Under the pieces are notes generated by a model. That model made no database searches, was not told the origin of the DNA, and saw nothing but the letters and a program-made list of their open reading frames with translations. From an uncultured Prevotella sp. (GTDB lineage Bacteria; Bacteroidota; Bacteroidia; Bacteroidales; Bacteroidaceae), in NCBI GenBank assembly GCA_900315525.1, contig OMZO01000036.1, positions 1 to 47,627 of the forward strand: DNA of 47,627 bases, read 5' to 3'. Position 1 is the stretch's first letter. Each line of letters opens with the position of its first letter. Made by a program: the position numbers and the translations under genes. Positions 25,741 through 34,807 of the stretch are shown piece by piece.

Positions 25741-26328
25741 ATGGAGAAAATCATATTAGGAATTGACCCAGGAACAAACCTGATGGGCTATGGGCTGCTG
25801 AAGGTAGTGGATGGAAAGGCGCAGATGATCACGATGGGTGTGATTGACCTGCGCAAGTTTCCTGATGCCTATATGAAACTGGGGCATATCTTCGAACGTG
25901 TAACGGGTATCATTGATGGTTATCTGCCTGACGAGATGGCTATCGAGGCACCTTTCTTCGGCAAGAACGTACAGTCAATGCTGAAACTGGGTCGTGCACA
26001 AGGTACTGCCATTGCAGCAGCCATCCATCACGGTGTACCCATCCACGAATATGCGCCCATGAAGATCAAGATGGCTCTGACTGGCACAGGCTCCGCCTCG
26101 AAGGAACAAGTGGCTGGTATGCTGCAACGGCTGTTGAAGATTCCCAACGAGGAGATGGGAAAGTTCATGGATGCAACAGATGCACTGGCAGCTGCCTATT
26201 GTCACTACCTACAGATAGGACGCCCCGAAAGCGAGGTGAAGTACCGTGGCTGGAAGGATTTTATCAACAAGAACCAAAACAAAGTATCAAAACGAAAAAC
26301 GAAGGATGACGACAATCAAGATAAGTAA
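25741..26328 (+). CDS. ruvC: Holliday junction resolvase RuvC
   Basis: A protein of 195 aa from the ATG at 25741 ([20 protein letters not shown]). A longer reading would begin upstream of the promoter. Catalytic acids are visible: the Asp in GIDPG, Glu in [13 protein letters not shown], and the acidic pair in [13 protein letters not shown]. The dimer nicks four-way junctions symmetrically during recombinational repair. The last 23 nt overlap the start of the double-ABC gene, which suggests translational coupling. ruvA and ruvB are not in the window. Confidence 0.96.
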   Translation: MEKIILGIDPGTNLMGYGLLKVVDGKAQMITMGVIDLRKFPDAYMKLGHIFERVTGIIDGYLPDEMAIEAPFFGKNVQSMLKLGRAQGTAIAAAIHHGVPIHEYAPMKIKMALTGTGSASKEQVAGMLQRLLKIPNEEMGKFMDATDALAAAYCHYLQIGRPESEVKYRGWKDFINKNQNKVSKRKTKDDDNQDK

Positions 26329-27769
26329 TGCGCGCGCGAGGAAACCCGAGTGGTCGATGGCAGAACCCGTTGACTTCACGATGGAAGAAGGTGAGCATAT
26401 AGCCATCATAGGTCGTAACGGCTCAGGAAAATCGATGTTTGTAGATATCTTGACGGGACGCCATCCTGCATTCCCCAATATGGTGGAGTATGGTTTCGAC
26501 GAGCCATATAACAATCTGAAACATATTACCTTCCGCGATACTTACGGAGGCGACAACGATAGGACATATTTCCTGCAACAGCGCTGGAACCAGATGGAGA
26601 TCGACGAGGAGACGCCCACCGTTGGAAGCAAACTCGAGGAAGCTTATAAGATGGCTGGTGAGGACACGCCAGAGCGTCGCGCCCTGCAACAGCATATCTA
26701 TGAACTGTTTCAGTTGGAGCCGTTGCTTGATAAATACATCATTCTCTTGTCAAGTGGAGAACTGAGGAAATACAAGTTAGCTTCATCACTGTTTACCAAC
26801 CCAAAGGTGCTCATCATGGAGAACCCGTTTATCGGACTGGATGCCAAGACCAGGGATCAGTTAAAGGAACTGATGAGAACACTGACAGAAGAACAGGGAC
26901 TACAGATTATACTGGTACTCGCAAAAACAGATGAGATTCCCGAATTTATCACGCATATTATTGAAGTTCGCGAGATGAAGGTGAAGGACAAAGTGTTGCG
27001 AGAGGAATGGCTCACAAGGGCAGCAAAGGAGCATTCCATCATCCATTCGCTCGCTGACACTCCTCATCCTGAGAAAAAACGAGGCCCAAAGGATTCATCA
27101 AGTACGACAGAAGTCATTCATTTTAATAAGGTGACGATACGCTATGGTGCAAGAACCATTCTTAAAGATCTTGACTGGATCGTGAAACGAGGAGAACATT
27201 GGGCTTTGTCAGGTGATAATGGTTCAGGCAAATCGACCCTACTATCACTGGTCTGTGCTGACAATCCCCAAAGCTATGCCTGTGACATCTCGTTGTTCGG
27301 ACATAAGCGAGGCAGCGGAGAGAGCATCTGGGATATCAAGCGGCAAATCGGCTATGTATCGCCAGAGATGCACCGCAGCTATAAGCAGAATATCCCCGCC
27401 ATCCAAATCGTGGCCAGTGGACTGAAAGATACCGTAGGCCTCTACGTCAAACCTAACGATGTCGAAAAAGCACAATGCCGCAAATGGCTTACCAACTTTG
27501 GAATCGGTCATCTGGCAGAGAGGAAATTCCTTGAAATGTCGAGTGGAGAACAGCGTCTGGTGCTTTTGGCTCGTGCATTTGTGAAGGAACCTAACCTACT
27601 GATACTTGACGAACCGCTACACGGACTTGACGATGCCAACCGCCGGATGGTAAAAGAACATGTAGATGACTATTGTCAGGATTCATCAAAGACCCTCATC
27701 TACGTGACCCACTACCAAGAAGAACTGCCCTATTGTATCGATCACTCCATCTATCTGGAACGACACTAA
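26306..27769 (+). CDS. Double ATP-binding-cassette protein (ModF/PhrA-like)
   Basis: A protein of 487 aa starting [20 protein letters not shown]; the start lies inside ruvC. It is two soluble ABC domains in one chain with no membrane segment. Domain 1 (about 1-235) has Walker A GRNGSGKS, signature LSSGELRKY and a Walker B reading LIMENPF, in which the usual Asp-Glu is Glu-Asn. Domain 2 (about 265-485) has [24 protein letters not shown] and a normal [12 protein letters not shown]. Only the second site looks fully competent for hydrolysis. Relatives are annotated ModF or photorepair protein PhrA. The true role is unsettled. Confidence 0.82.
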   Translation: MTTIKISNARARKPEWSMAEPVDFTMEEGEHIAIIGRNGSGKSMFVDILTGRHPAFPNMVEYGFDEPYNNLKHITFRDTYGGDNDRTYFLQQRWNQMEIDEETPTVGSKLEEAYKMAGEDTPERRALQQHIYELFQLEPLLDKYIILLSSGELRKYKLASSLFTNPKVLIMENPFIGLDAKTRDQLKELMRTLTEEQGLQIILVLAKTDEIPEFITHIIEVREMKVKDKVLREEWLTRAAKEHSIIHSLADTPHPEKKRGPKDSSSTTEVIHFNKVTIRYGARTILKDLDWIVKRGEHWALSGDNGSGKSTLLSLVCADNPQSYACDISLFGHKRGSGESIWDIKRQIGYVSPEMHRSYKQNIPAIQIVASGLKDTVGLYVKPNDVEKAQCRKWLTNFGIGHLAERKFLEMSSGEQRLVLLARAFVKEPNLLILDEPLHGLDDANRRMVKEHVDDYCQDSSKTLIYVTHYQEELPYCIDHSIYLERH

Positions 27770-27773
27770 ATCG

Positions 27774-27803
27774 AAAAAAGGCTCCTCTACGGGAGCCTTT
27801 ATA
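27774..27803. terminator. Bidirectional terminator between the double-ABC gene and the Crp/Fnr gene
   Basis: AAAGGCTCC (27777-27785) pairs perfectly with GGAGCCTTT (27792-27800) around a 6-nt loop. A-runs lie on one side and a short T/A run on the other. It serves the convergent genes on both strands. Confidence 0.75.
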
Positions 27804-27823
27804 TGATTCTAACATAGCATTAT

Positions 27824-28426
27824 TTACTTTCCATCCATCAACGCAGCCGTACGCACACGCGAGAGTGTCTCGGGTGTCATCTGCAAGTAGCTTGCGATAT
27901 ACACCAAAGGGGCACGCAGAACCAGCTGCGGCTGATTCTTCACTAAGCGCTGATAACGGTCCTGCGCACTCTCGAAACGAAGCATGTCTGCATGATGCTG
28001 GCTCAGAATTAGCGACTCCTCCAAGATCTTGCGATAGAGAATTTGGATGTTGACGCTCTTCATGGCCACAGCTTCCAATTCTGCCTTTGGCAAGGCTATC
28101 AGTATTGAAGGTTCCAAAGCCTTAATCTGCAGTTTGGTGGGTTGCTCACGAAAAAGGCTCTCGATACACATCACAATATTGTTTTCCGTTGCCATGTACT
28201 CGGTAAGTTCCTTGTCATTCTTAAAATAGAACTGTCGCACCAATCCCTTCACCACCCAATATATGTTGGTGCAGGTCTCTCCTTCTTTCAAAATGTATTC
28301 ATTCTTTGTGAACTTCTGAGGCACGAGAATACTCTCGAGCATATCAAGCTCATCGTGCGTCATTGTACTGTAACGTCGGGCTAGTTCACGTGCCACGTCT
28401 CTAGTAGTAATGCCAATGTTAGCCAT
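27824..28426 (-). CDS. Crp/Fnr-family transcriptional regulator
   Basis: A protein of 200 aa from the ATG at 28426 (MANIGITTRDVARELARRYS). A cyclic-nucleotide-binding beta-roll lies at about residues 30-125 (LVPQKFTKNEYILKEGETCTN onwards), followed by a long dimer helix and a short winged-helix region (VYIASYLQMTPETLSRVR). This compact form is common in Bacteroidetes. No Cys cluster for an Fe-S centre is visible. It starts 40 nt after lepA on the same strand, so it may be read from the lepA promoter. Target genes are unknown. Confidence 0.88.
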   Translation of the reverse strand: MANIGITTRDVARELARRYSTMTHDELDMLESILVPQKFTKNEYILKEGETCTNIYWVVKGLVRQFYFKNDKELTEYMATENNIVMCIESLFREQPTKLQIKALEPSILIALPKAELEAVAMKSVNIQILYRKILEESLILSQHHADMLRFESAQDRYQRLVKNQPQLVLRAPLVYIASYLQMTPETLSRVRTAALMDGK

Positions 28427-28466
28427 AATTGTCTTTTTTCTAAGGGCTTTTTGTATTTTTAGATTT

Positions 28467-30248
28467 TCAATCAAGTTTCAAGACTGCGAGGAAGGCTTTC
28501 TGCGGCACTTCCACATTACCTATCTGCTTCATGCGCTTCTTACCTCGTTTCTGTTTCTCAAGAAGTTTGCGCTTTCGACTCACGTCACCACCATAGCACT
28601 TCGCTGTCACATCCTTACGCACCTGCTTCACGGTCTCACGAGCGATAATCTTAGCACCAATGGCTGCCTGGATAGCGATATCAAACTGCTGGCGCGGTAT
28701 CAACTCCTTCAATTTCTCACACATCCGTCGCCCGAAGGTAACAGCATTATCCTGATGTGTCAAGGTCGAGAGGGCATCGACAGGCTCACCATTAAGCAAA
28801 ATGTCCAACTTTGCCAACTTAGAGGGTCTAAATCCATCGATATGATAGTCGAACGAGGCATATCCCTTTGAGATAGACTTCAACTTATCATAAAAGTCGA
28901 TGACGATCTCACCAAGCGGCAACATGAAATGTAATTCAATGCGGTTTCCACTGACATACTGCTGGTCGATCAGTTCACCACGTTTGTCAAGACAAAGGGT
29001 CATAATCGGTCCGATATAGTCGGCTGCTGTGATGATAGACGCACGGATATAGGGTTCCTCGATATGCTCAATCATCGTCTGATCTGGCAAACCAGAGGGA
29101 TTATGTACCTCTTTAACTTCACCCTGCTTGGTGTAGCACATATAGCTAACATTTGGCACAGTCGTAATCACATCCATATCGAATTCTCGGTCGAGACGTT
29201 CTTGGATAATCTCCATATGGAGCAGACCTAAGAAACCACAACGAAAACCGAAGCCCAACGCGATCGACGACTCAGGCATGAAGGTCAGCGAAGCATCATT
29301 CAACTGCAATTTCTCCAGAGAGGCACGCAGGTTCTCGTAGTCAGTCGGATCAATGGGATAAACACCAGCAAAAACCATGGGCTTCACCTCTTGGAAGCCT
29401 TCGATAGCCGAAGTACAAGGATTGGCCACCTGCGTAATCGTATCTCCGACCTTAACCTCCTTTGAATTCTTGATACCACTGATGATATAACCCACATCAC
29501 CCGTACGCAACTCCTTACGGGGAATCATATCCATCTTCAGAACACCAATCTCGTCGGCATCATACTCCATACCGGTATTGAAGAACTTCACATGGTCGCC
29601 CGTTCGAATCACACCATTGATGATCTTAAAATAAGCAATAATACCACGGAAAGAGTTGAACACCGAGTCGAAAATCAGGGCCTGAAGAGGTGCCTTTTCG
29701 TCACCCTCTGGATGTGGAATCTTCTCCACCACAGCATTCAGTATCTCCTCTACCCCCTCACCTGTCTTACCTGAAGCACGGATAATCTCAGAACGGTCGC
29801 AACCTATCAGGTCAACGATTTCGTCTTCCACCTCATCAGGCATAGCCGAAGGCATGTCAATCTTATTGATAACAGGGATAATCTCCAAGTTATGGTCGAT
29901 AGCCATATAGAGATTAGAAATAGTCTGTGCCTGAACGCCCTGCGTAGCATCAACTACCAACAAGGCCCCTTCACAGGCAGCTATCGAACGACTAACCTCA
30001 TAAGAGAAGTCAACATGTCCTGGAGTATCTATCAGATTCAAGATATAGGTTTCACCCTTATAGTTGTATTCCATTTGGATAGCGTGACTCTTGATGGTAA
30101 TACCACGTTCACGCTCCAATTCCATATCATCAAGCATCTGACCCTCAGTCACTTGAATGGTCTTAGTATATTCCAACAGACGGTCGGCCAAGGTACTCTT
30201 ACCATGGTCAATATGCGCAATGATACAGAAGTTTCTTATATGATCCAT
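28467..30248 (-). CDS. lepA: Elongation factor 4 (LepA), back-translocating ribosomal GTPase
   Basis: A protein of 593 aa from the ATG at 30248 ([19 protein letters not shown]). The GTPase motifs are complete: [31 protein letters not shown]. Domains II and III, an EF-G-like domain V and the LepA-specific C-terminal domain (ending [10 protein letters not shown]) follow. The length matches the family. It binds the ribosome and affects stalled or mis-translocated complexes. The TTG one codon upstream is not needed. Confidence 0.97.
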   Translation of the reverse strand: MDHIRNFCIIAHIDHGKSTLADRLLEYTKTIQVTEGQMLDDMELERERGITIKSHAIQMEYNYKGETYILNLIDTPGHVDFSYEVSRSIAACEGALLVVDATQGVQAQTISNLYMAIDHNLEIIPVINKIDMPSAMPDEVEDEIVDLIGCDRSEIIRASGKTGEGVEEILNAVVEKIPHPEGDEKAPLQALIFDSVFNSFRGIIAYFKIINGVIRTGDHVKFFNTGMEYDADEIGVLKMDMIPRKELRTGDVGYIISGIKNSKEVKVGDTITQVANPCTSAIEGFQEVKPMVFAGVYPIDPTDYENLRASLEKLQLNDASLTFMPESSIALGFGFRCGFLGLLHMEIIQERLDREFDMDVITTVPNVSYMCYTKQGEVKEVHNPSGLPDQTMIEHIEEPYIRASIITAADYIGPIMTLCLDKRGELIDQQYVSGNRIELHFMLPLGEIVIDFYDKLKSISKGYASFDYHIDGFRPSKLAKLDILLNGEPVDALSTLTHQDNAVTFGRRMCEKLKELIPRQQFDIAIQAAIGAKIIARETVKQVRKDVTAKCYGGDVSRKRKLLEKQKRGKKRMKQIGNVEVPQKAFLAVLKLD

Positions 30249-30273
30249 CAATTATTCGTAATATTACAACTTG

Positions 30274-30281
30274 CAAAATTA
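30274..30281 (-). promoter_or_regulatory. -7 element of the lepA promoter
   Basis: TAATTTTG on the minus strand (30281-30274), 25 nt before the lepA ATG. No clear -33 element. It lies opposite the plus-strand promoter for the small lipoprotein at 30323-30330. Confidence 0.5.
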
Positions 30282-30322
30282 CAAAAAAATCAAAGAAAAT
30301 CAGATATTTTTGCTTTTTTTTG

Positions 30323-30330
30323 TAACTTTG
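30323..30330 (+). promoter_or_regulatory. -7 element of the small lipoprotein gene
   Basis: TAACTTTG at 30323-30330, 21 nt before the ATG at 30352, preceded by a T-rich stretch. Confidence 0.5.
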
Positions 30331-30351
30331 TACCCAAAAATAGCATTCGTT

Positions 30352-30738
30352 ATGAAAAAGATTTGGACATTTGTCATGTTTCTAACCCTTTTGGCTGCCT
30401 GTCAGGAGTCACTGGAGGATAAATGTGAACGAGAAGCAAAGGATTACACCCGCCGAAACTGTCCGATGAAGATGGACAACAACTCCATTCTCGACAGTTT
30501 GGTCTTTGAGCGTTCCACTCACACCATCCACTATTATTATACCCTAACCGGCTTTGCAGATCAGGATAGTATTCTTGAGAAGGTAAACGCTGTCGAAGTG
30601 TTGCGCGACGAAGTCAAGAACTCCACGGCTCTCAGGATATACAAGGAGAACAAATTCAGAGTGGCCTATACCTACCGGTCACAAAAAGACCCAAAGAAAA
30701 TCAGGATGGAAGTGGTATTCACAGAAAAAGATTATTAA
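30352..30738 (+). CDS. Small predicted lipoprotein of unknown function
   Basis: A protein of 128 aa with a lipoprotein signal peptide (MKKIWTFVMFLTLLAACQES, Cys17 as the lipid site). The mature part is charged and rich in beta-prone segments (HTIHYYYTLTGFAD, KIRMEVVFTEKD). No family is recognised with confidence. The ATG at 30352 is fixed by the promoter and the signal peptide. It stands alone between the lepA and yebC genes, with its own promoter and terminator. Confidence 0.75.
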   Translation: MKKIWTFVMFLTLLAACQESLEDKCEREAKDYTRRNCPMKMDNNSILDSLVFERSTHTIHYYYTLTGFADQDSILEKVNAVEVLRDEVKNSTALRIYKENKFRVAYTYRSQKDPKKIRMEVVFTEKDY

Positions 30739-30740
30739 AA

Positions 30741-30775
30741 AATCTCCCTCGTAACTGAGGGAGATTCTTATTTTG
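30741..30775. terminator. Terminator between the small lipoprotein gene and yebC
   Basis: AATCTCCCTC (30741-30750) pairs perfectly with GAGGGAGATT (30757-30766) around GTAACT. A T-rich run follows on the plus strand and an A-run precedes it, so it can work for both convergent genes. Confidence 0.82.
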
Positions 30776-30792
30776 ATTTTTCGGCAGTTGCA

Positions 30793-31530
30793 TTAATCTG
30801 CAACCTCCTCTGGTTTCATGTTGGTATAGACCGTCTGCACGTCGTCGAAGTCCTCAAGCTTCTCCACCATCTTATCGATGGTCTCACGCTGCTCAGGTGT
30901 AACATCCTTCAAATCGTTGGGGATACGGGTGAATTCAGCACCTGTCACCTCAAAACCATTCTCCTCAAGATGTTTCTGAATAGCACCAAAAGAAGAAGGA
31001 TCACCATAGATTGTGATGCTGTTCTCCTCTTCATCCTCGTCGTATTCATCCTCTACACCGTAATCAATCAAATCGAGAATCATCTCGTCCATATCCAACC
31101 CGTCCTTCTTTTTGAAGGTGAAGACTGCCTTGTGATCAAAAAGGAACGACAATGAGCCCTGAGTTCCGAGATTACCGTTGAATTTGTTGAAGACAGAACG
31201 CACATCACCTACTGTACGCGTGGTGTTATCTGTCAGTGTCTCCACGAAGATGGCAATACCATGAGGGCCATATCCTTCATAGGTAACTTCCTTGTAGTCA
31301 CTCTGGTCCTTCCCCATCGCATTCTTGATAGCACGCTCGATATTATCCTTCGGCATATTCTCGCGCTTGGCATTGGCAATGATAGCACGCAATGCAGGAT
31401 TGTTCTCTGGCTCTGGACCGCCTGCTTTCACAGCAATAGCAATCTGTTTACCAATCTTTGTAAATGTCTTAGCCATGTGGCCCCATCGCTTCAGCTTTGT
31501 TGCCTTACGATATTCAAATGCTCTTCCCAT
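30793..31530 (-). CDS. yebC: YebC/PmpR-family protein
   Basis: A protein of 245 aa covering the whole family. The start is typical (MGRAFEYRKATKLKRWGHMA), followed by the conserved PENNPALRAIIANAKRENMP, YEGYGPHGIAIFVE and an acidic middle domain (DEYDEDEEEN). The family is described either as transcriptional regulators or as translation factors that relieve ribosome stalling at proline-rich stretches. The gene lies 25 nt after pheT on the same strand, so the two probably form an operon. Confidence 0.95.
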   Translation of the reverse strand: MGRAFEYRKATKLKRWGHMAKTFTKIGKQIAIAVKAGGPEPENNPALRAIIANAKRENMPKDNIERAIKNAMGKDQSDYKEVTYEGYGPHGIAIFVETLTDNTTRTVGDVRSVFNKFNGNLGTQGSLSFLFDHKAVFTFKKKDGLDMDEMILDLIDYGVEDEYDEDEEENSITIYGDPSSFGAIQKHLEENGFEVTGAEFTRIPNDLKDVTPEQRETIDKMVEKLEDFDDVQTVYTNMKPEEVAD

Positions 31531-31555
31531 ATATTAAAAATTTAAAAATTCAAAA

Positions 31556-34018
31556 TTATCTAAGTTCTGCATTAAGTTGCTTCTTGATGTTGGCGATAAG
31601 TTTCTGCATGATAGCATCGATCTGCTTGTCACCCATCGTCTTTTCCTCATCCTGAAGGATGAAGTTCACAGCATACGACTTCTTACCTGCAGGCAATTTG
31701 TCCCCCTCATAGACATCAAAGAGTTCGACCTTCTTCAGAAGCTTCTTCTCTGTCTGACGAGCAACCTGCTCAATCTGTGCAAATTCCACGCTATTATCAA
31801 CGAGCAAGGCTAGGTCGCGGCTCACTGCCGGGAACTTGGAGATTTCGGTGTAGAGAACCTCGTTTTTCTTGATGACCTTCATCAAGGCAGTCCAGTTCAG
31901 TTCCGCATAATAGACAGGATTATCAAGTCCAAACTGTTTCTGGAGCTTCTTTGAGATGATACCCATATCCACGAGTTTCTTGCCACCACGGTTCTCAATA
32001 GTTAGACCGTTAGAGAAGATGTCATTCTCTGACTTCTTACGAACCGTCATACCGGGCTTCACGCCAATACGACGCATGATATTCTCCACATAAGCACTCA
32101 GTTCAAAGAAAGTTGCATCTTCATTCTGGTGAGCCCATGAACCTTCTACACGCTTGCCAGTCACCCAAAGGGCTGCATGATATTGTTCCTTGTAAGCTTG
32201 CATCGGATCGTCAAGATTTTGCTTCTCAGGTGTAAAGGTATAGACATTACCAAACTCGAAGAAACGCAGATTCTGACGCTTGCGATTCACATTGTGCTGA
32301 ATACTCTCCAAGCCACCAAAGAGCAGTGTCTGGCGCATCACATTCAAGTCCGTCGAAAGCGGATTCATAATCTTCACACAATTAGCCTCCGGATAGGTAT
32401 TATGCTCACTATAATAGGCACCCTTTGTCAGAGAATTGTTCAGAATCTCATTGAACCCCTCACCCACCAGTTGTTCACTGACTGTGTTAGCCAATTTGTG
32501 CTTCTGGTCCTCATCACCTTTGATGACAAGAGAGCTCTTCAACTGTGTTGGGATCTCTACATTATTATATCCATAGATACGCAGGATATCCTCCACAACA
32601 TCGCAGGGACGCTGTACATCAACACGATAGGCAGGAATCTCAAGTGTCAAGGCCTCAGCGGTCTCGTTGAGCACCTTCATCTCCAGACTCTCACAGAGAC
32701 CTTTGATAGTTGTATGAGGAATTTCCTTACCCACAAGGTCGTGAACATACTTATAACTGAGTTCTACGACAGGGTTCTTCATCGGTTCGGGATAGACATC
32801 GCAGATATCCATTGAAACCTTACCGCCAGCCAGTTCCTGACAGAGGATAGCAGCCTGCTGCAAAGCATAGATAATACCATTGGGATCTATACCGCGCTCA
32901 AAACGGAAACTGGCATCGGTAGAGAGACCATGACGACGAGCACTCTTACGAATCCATGTCGGATGGAAATAGGCACTCTCTAACACAACATTCTTCGTTG
33001 TCTCATAAGTACCACTACCCTTTCCACCAAACACACCGGCAATGCACATCGGATCCTCTGCATTGCAGATTGCAAGATCTCGGTCAGATAGCTTATGCTC
33101 CACACCATCAAGTGTCTGGAACGGTGTACCATCAGGCATCGTCTTCACGACAATCTGATGTCCCTTCACCATATCAGCATCAAAGCAATGCAAAGGCTGT
33201 CCATAAGCCATCATAATATAGTTAGTAATATCCACGATATTGTTGATTGGGCGCAGTCCGATGGTCGTCAGTTTGTTCTTCAGCCAGTCAGGGCTCTCTT
33301 TTACGTTACAGTCGGTAATACTTACACAAGCATAGCGCTTACATGCCTCTTGGTTCTCAATAGTAACATTGACAGGCAGGTTATGGTTATCCACCTTAAA
33401 CTTCGAACAGTCAGGACGATGCATCTTGGTCTCGTAACCATTGCTCTTCAGCCAGGCGTAGAGATCACGGGCAACACCCCAATGGCTCAAACCATCAGCA
33501 CGGTTTGCTGTAATATCCACCTCAATCAGCCAGTCACTCTCCAGATGGTAATACTCAGCAGCAGGCATACCCACTACAGCATCTTCTGAGAGAACAATGA
33601 TACCATCGTGAGAAGTACCAACGCCAATCTCATCCTCAGCACAAATCATGCCATTAGACTCAACACCACGAAGTTTGGATTTCTTAATAACAAACTCATT
33701 GTCACCATCATAAAGCACACAACCCAAGTCGGCCACAATCACCTTCTGGCCAACAGCAACATTAGGGGCGCCACACACAATCTGTGAAGGTTCACCCTTT
33801 CCTAAATCCACCGTTGTTACATGCAGATGGTCACTATTTGGATGAGCCTCACAAGTAAGCACCTTACCCACATAAAGCCCCTTAAGACCACCCTTTATAC
33901 TCTGTACTTCTTCCAATGCGTCAACTTCAAGACCTGTCGATGTCAGGGCATCACATACCTGCTGCGCCGTCAGATCAAAATCAACGTATTCCTTCAACCA
34001 TTTGTAGGAAATATTCAT
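31556..34018 (-). CDS. pheT: Phenylalanyl-tRNA synthetase beta subunit
   Basis: A protein of 820 aa, full length for the bacterial beta chain. Domains in order: N-terminal B1, tRNA-binding EMAP-like region (about 40-150, LYVGKVLTCEAHPNSDHL), B3/B4 editing domain (about 210-380, with the TDASFRFERGIDP segment), B5 domain (about 400-475), the catalytic-like core, and the C-terminal ferredoxin-fold anticodon-binding domain (SKFPAVSRDLALLVD onward). It partners with PheS, whose gene is not in the window. Its promoter is clear, and yebC follows. Confidence 0.97.
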   Translation of the reverse strand: MNISYKWLKEYVDFDLTAQQVCDALTSTGLEVDALEEVQSIKGGLKGLYVGKVLTCEAHPNSDHLHVTTVDLGKGEPSQIVCGAPNVAVGQKVIVADLGCVLYDGDNEFVIKKSKLRGVESNGMICAEDEIGVGTSHDGIIVLSEDAVVGMPAAEYYHLESDWLIEVDITANRADGLSHWGVARDLYAWLKSNGYETKMHRPDCSKFKVDNHNLPVNVTIENQEACKRYACVSITDCNVKESPDWLKNKLTTIGLRPINNIVDITNYIMMAYGQPLHCFDADMVKGHQIVVKTMPDGTPFQTLDGVEHKLSDRDLAICNAEDPMCIAGVFGGKGSGTYETTKNVVLESAYFHPTWIRKSARRHGLSTDASFRFERGIDPNGIIYALQQAAILCQELAGGKVSMDICDVYPEPMKNPVVELSYKYVHDLVGKEIPHTTIKGLCESLEMKVLNETAEALTLEIPAYRVDVQRPCDVVEDILRIYGYNNVEIPTQLKSSLVIKGDEDQKHKLANTVSEQLVGEGFNEILNNSLTKGAYYSEHNTYPEANCVKIMNPLSTDLNVMRQTLLFGGLESIQHNVNRKRQNLRFFEFGNVYTFTPEKQNLDDPMQAYKEQYHAALWVTGKRVEGSWAHQNEDATFFELSAYVENIMRRIGVKPGMTVRKKSENDIFSNGLTIENRGGKKLVDMGIISKKLQKQFGLDNPVYYAELNWTALMKVIKKNEVLYTEISKFPAVSRDLALLVDNSVEFAQIEQVARQTEKKLLKKVELFDVYEGDKLPAGKKSYAVNFILQDEEKTMGDKQIDAIMQKLIANIKKQLNAELR

Positions 34019-34062
34019 TATACCGATTCTTTAGTAATTACTCAAAATTGAAATTTCGAGCG

Positions 34063-34094
34063 CAAAGGTACTAAAAAAACAGTATATACACAAA
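34063..34094 (-). promoter_or_regulatory. Promoter of pheT-yebC
   Basis: On the minus strand: -33 TTTG (34094-34091), a 20-nt spacer, and -7 TACCTTTG (34070-34063). A full consensus match, about 40 nt before the ATG. Confidence 0.7.
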
Positions 34095-34109
34095 TTTTTC
34101 CCCTAAAAA

Positions 34110-34730
34110 CTACTCAATACATTTCATTAAGAAATCTACAGCACCATTGATGCCAAACTTCCTGACGTCGATAGATATGTCATAGTTGCGTGCATCCGTC
34201 CAGTCCTTTCCTGTGAAAGTTTTCGTATATAGCTCACGACTATAGTCATTGTCCACCACCATAGCAGCAGCATCGCTCAGGCCTAGGCCGTATTTCTCAG
34301 CAATCCTGCGCTTCCGACAATCCTCTGACGAATGAATGAAGATCTTCAGGGCATTTGGATGATCGGCAAAGATATGGAAACCACAACGACCAACTAGTAC
34401 ACACGACTCCTGTTCAGCTATTTTCCGAATAGCAATGGCCTGTGCCTCAAAAAGTGCATGGGAAGTCTCGTCATGTTCCTGTCCATCGTATTCGGCCTTA
34501 TTCATATAAGTGCGATAGAAATTGGTGAAGTCGTCACGCCACAAAGGATTGCGCGCAGCGATACGCTCCATCGCATCCTCTACAACAGGAATACGCTTAG
34601 CCACTTCATTCAATATCTGTTTGTCTAGCAGCTTAACCCCCAGACGTCGGGCTAACTCTGCCCCAATCTCATGACCGCCAGTTCCGAACTGACGACTAAT
34701 GGTAATTACAAATTGTTCTTCTCTGTTCAT
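34110..34730 (-). CDS. Cytidylate-kinase-like family protein
   Basis: A protein of 206 aa. A P-loop-like start (ITISRQFGTGGHEIGAELAR) is followed by LDKQILNEVAKR, a helical lid region and VLVGRCGFHIFADHPNALKIF. This matches the AAA_26/cytidylate-kinase-like family that is separate from the true CMP kinase. The true Cmk is probably encoded elsewhere; substrate and role here are unknown. Its promoter lies within the terminator of the upstream FAD gene. Confidence 0.82.
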   Translation of the reverse strand: MNREEQFVITISRQFGTGGHEIGAELARRLGVKLLDKQILNEVAKRIPVVEDAMERIAARNPLWRDDFTNFYRTYMNKAEYDGQEHDETSHALFEAQAIAIRKIAEQESCVLVGRCGFHIFADHPNALKIFIHSSEDCRKRRIAEKYGLGLSDAAAMVVDNDYSRELYTKTFTGKDWTDARNYDISIDVRKFGINGAVDFLMKCIE

Positions 34731-34765
34731 GGCGCTCCAAAAGTTAGTTAAACATTATTTCAACG

Positions 34766-34803
34766 CAAAGATAAAAAAAAGATTTGGAAGTTCCAAATCT
34801 TTT
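34766..34803 (-). promoter_or_regulatory. Combined terminator of the FAD gene and promoter of the kinase-like gene
   Basis: On the minus strand, AAAGATTTGG (34802-34793), a 5-nt loop (34792-34788) and CCAAATCTTT (34787-34778) form a perfect 10-bp stem followed by a T-run (34780-34773): an intrinsic terminator just past the FAD gene. Within it TTTG (34797-34794) is an ideal -33 element, 20 nt from the -7 TATCTTTG (34773-34766). One stretch appears to end one transcript and begin the next. Confidence 0.75.
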
Positions 34804-34807
34804 CACA

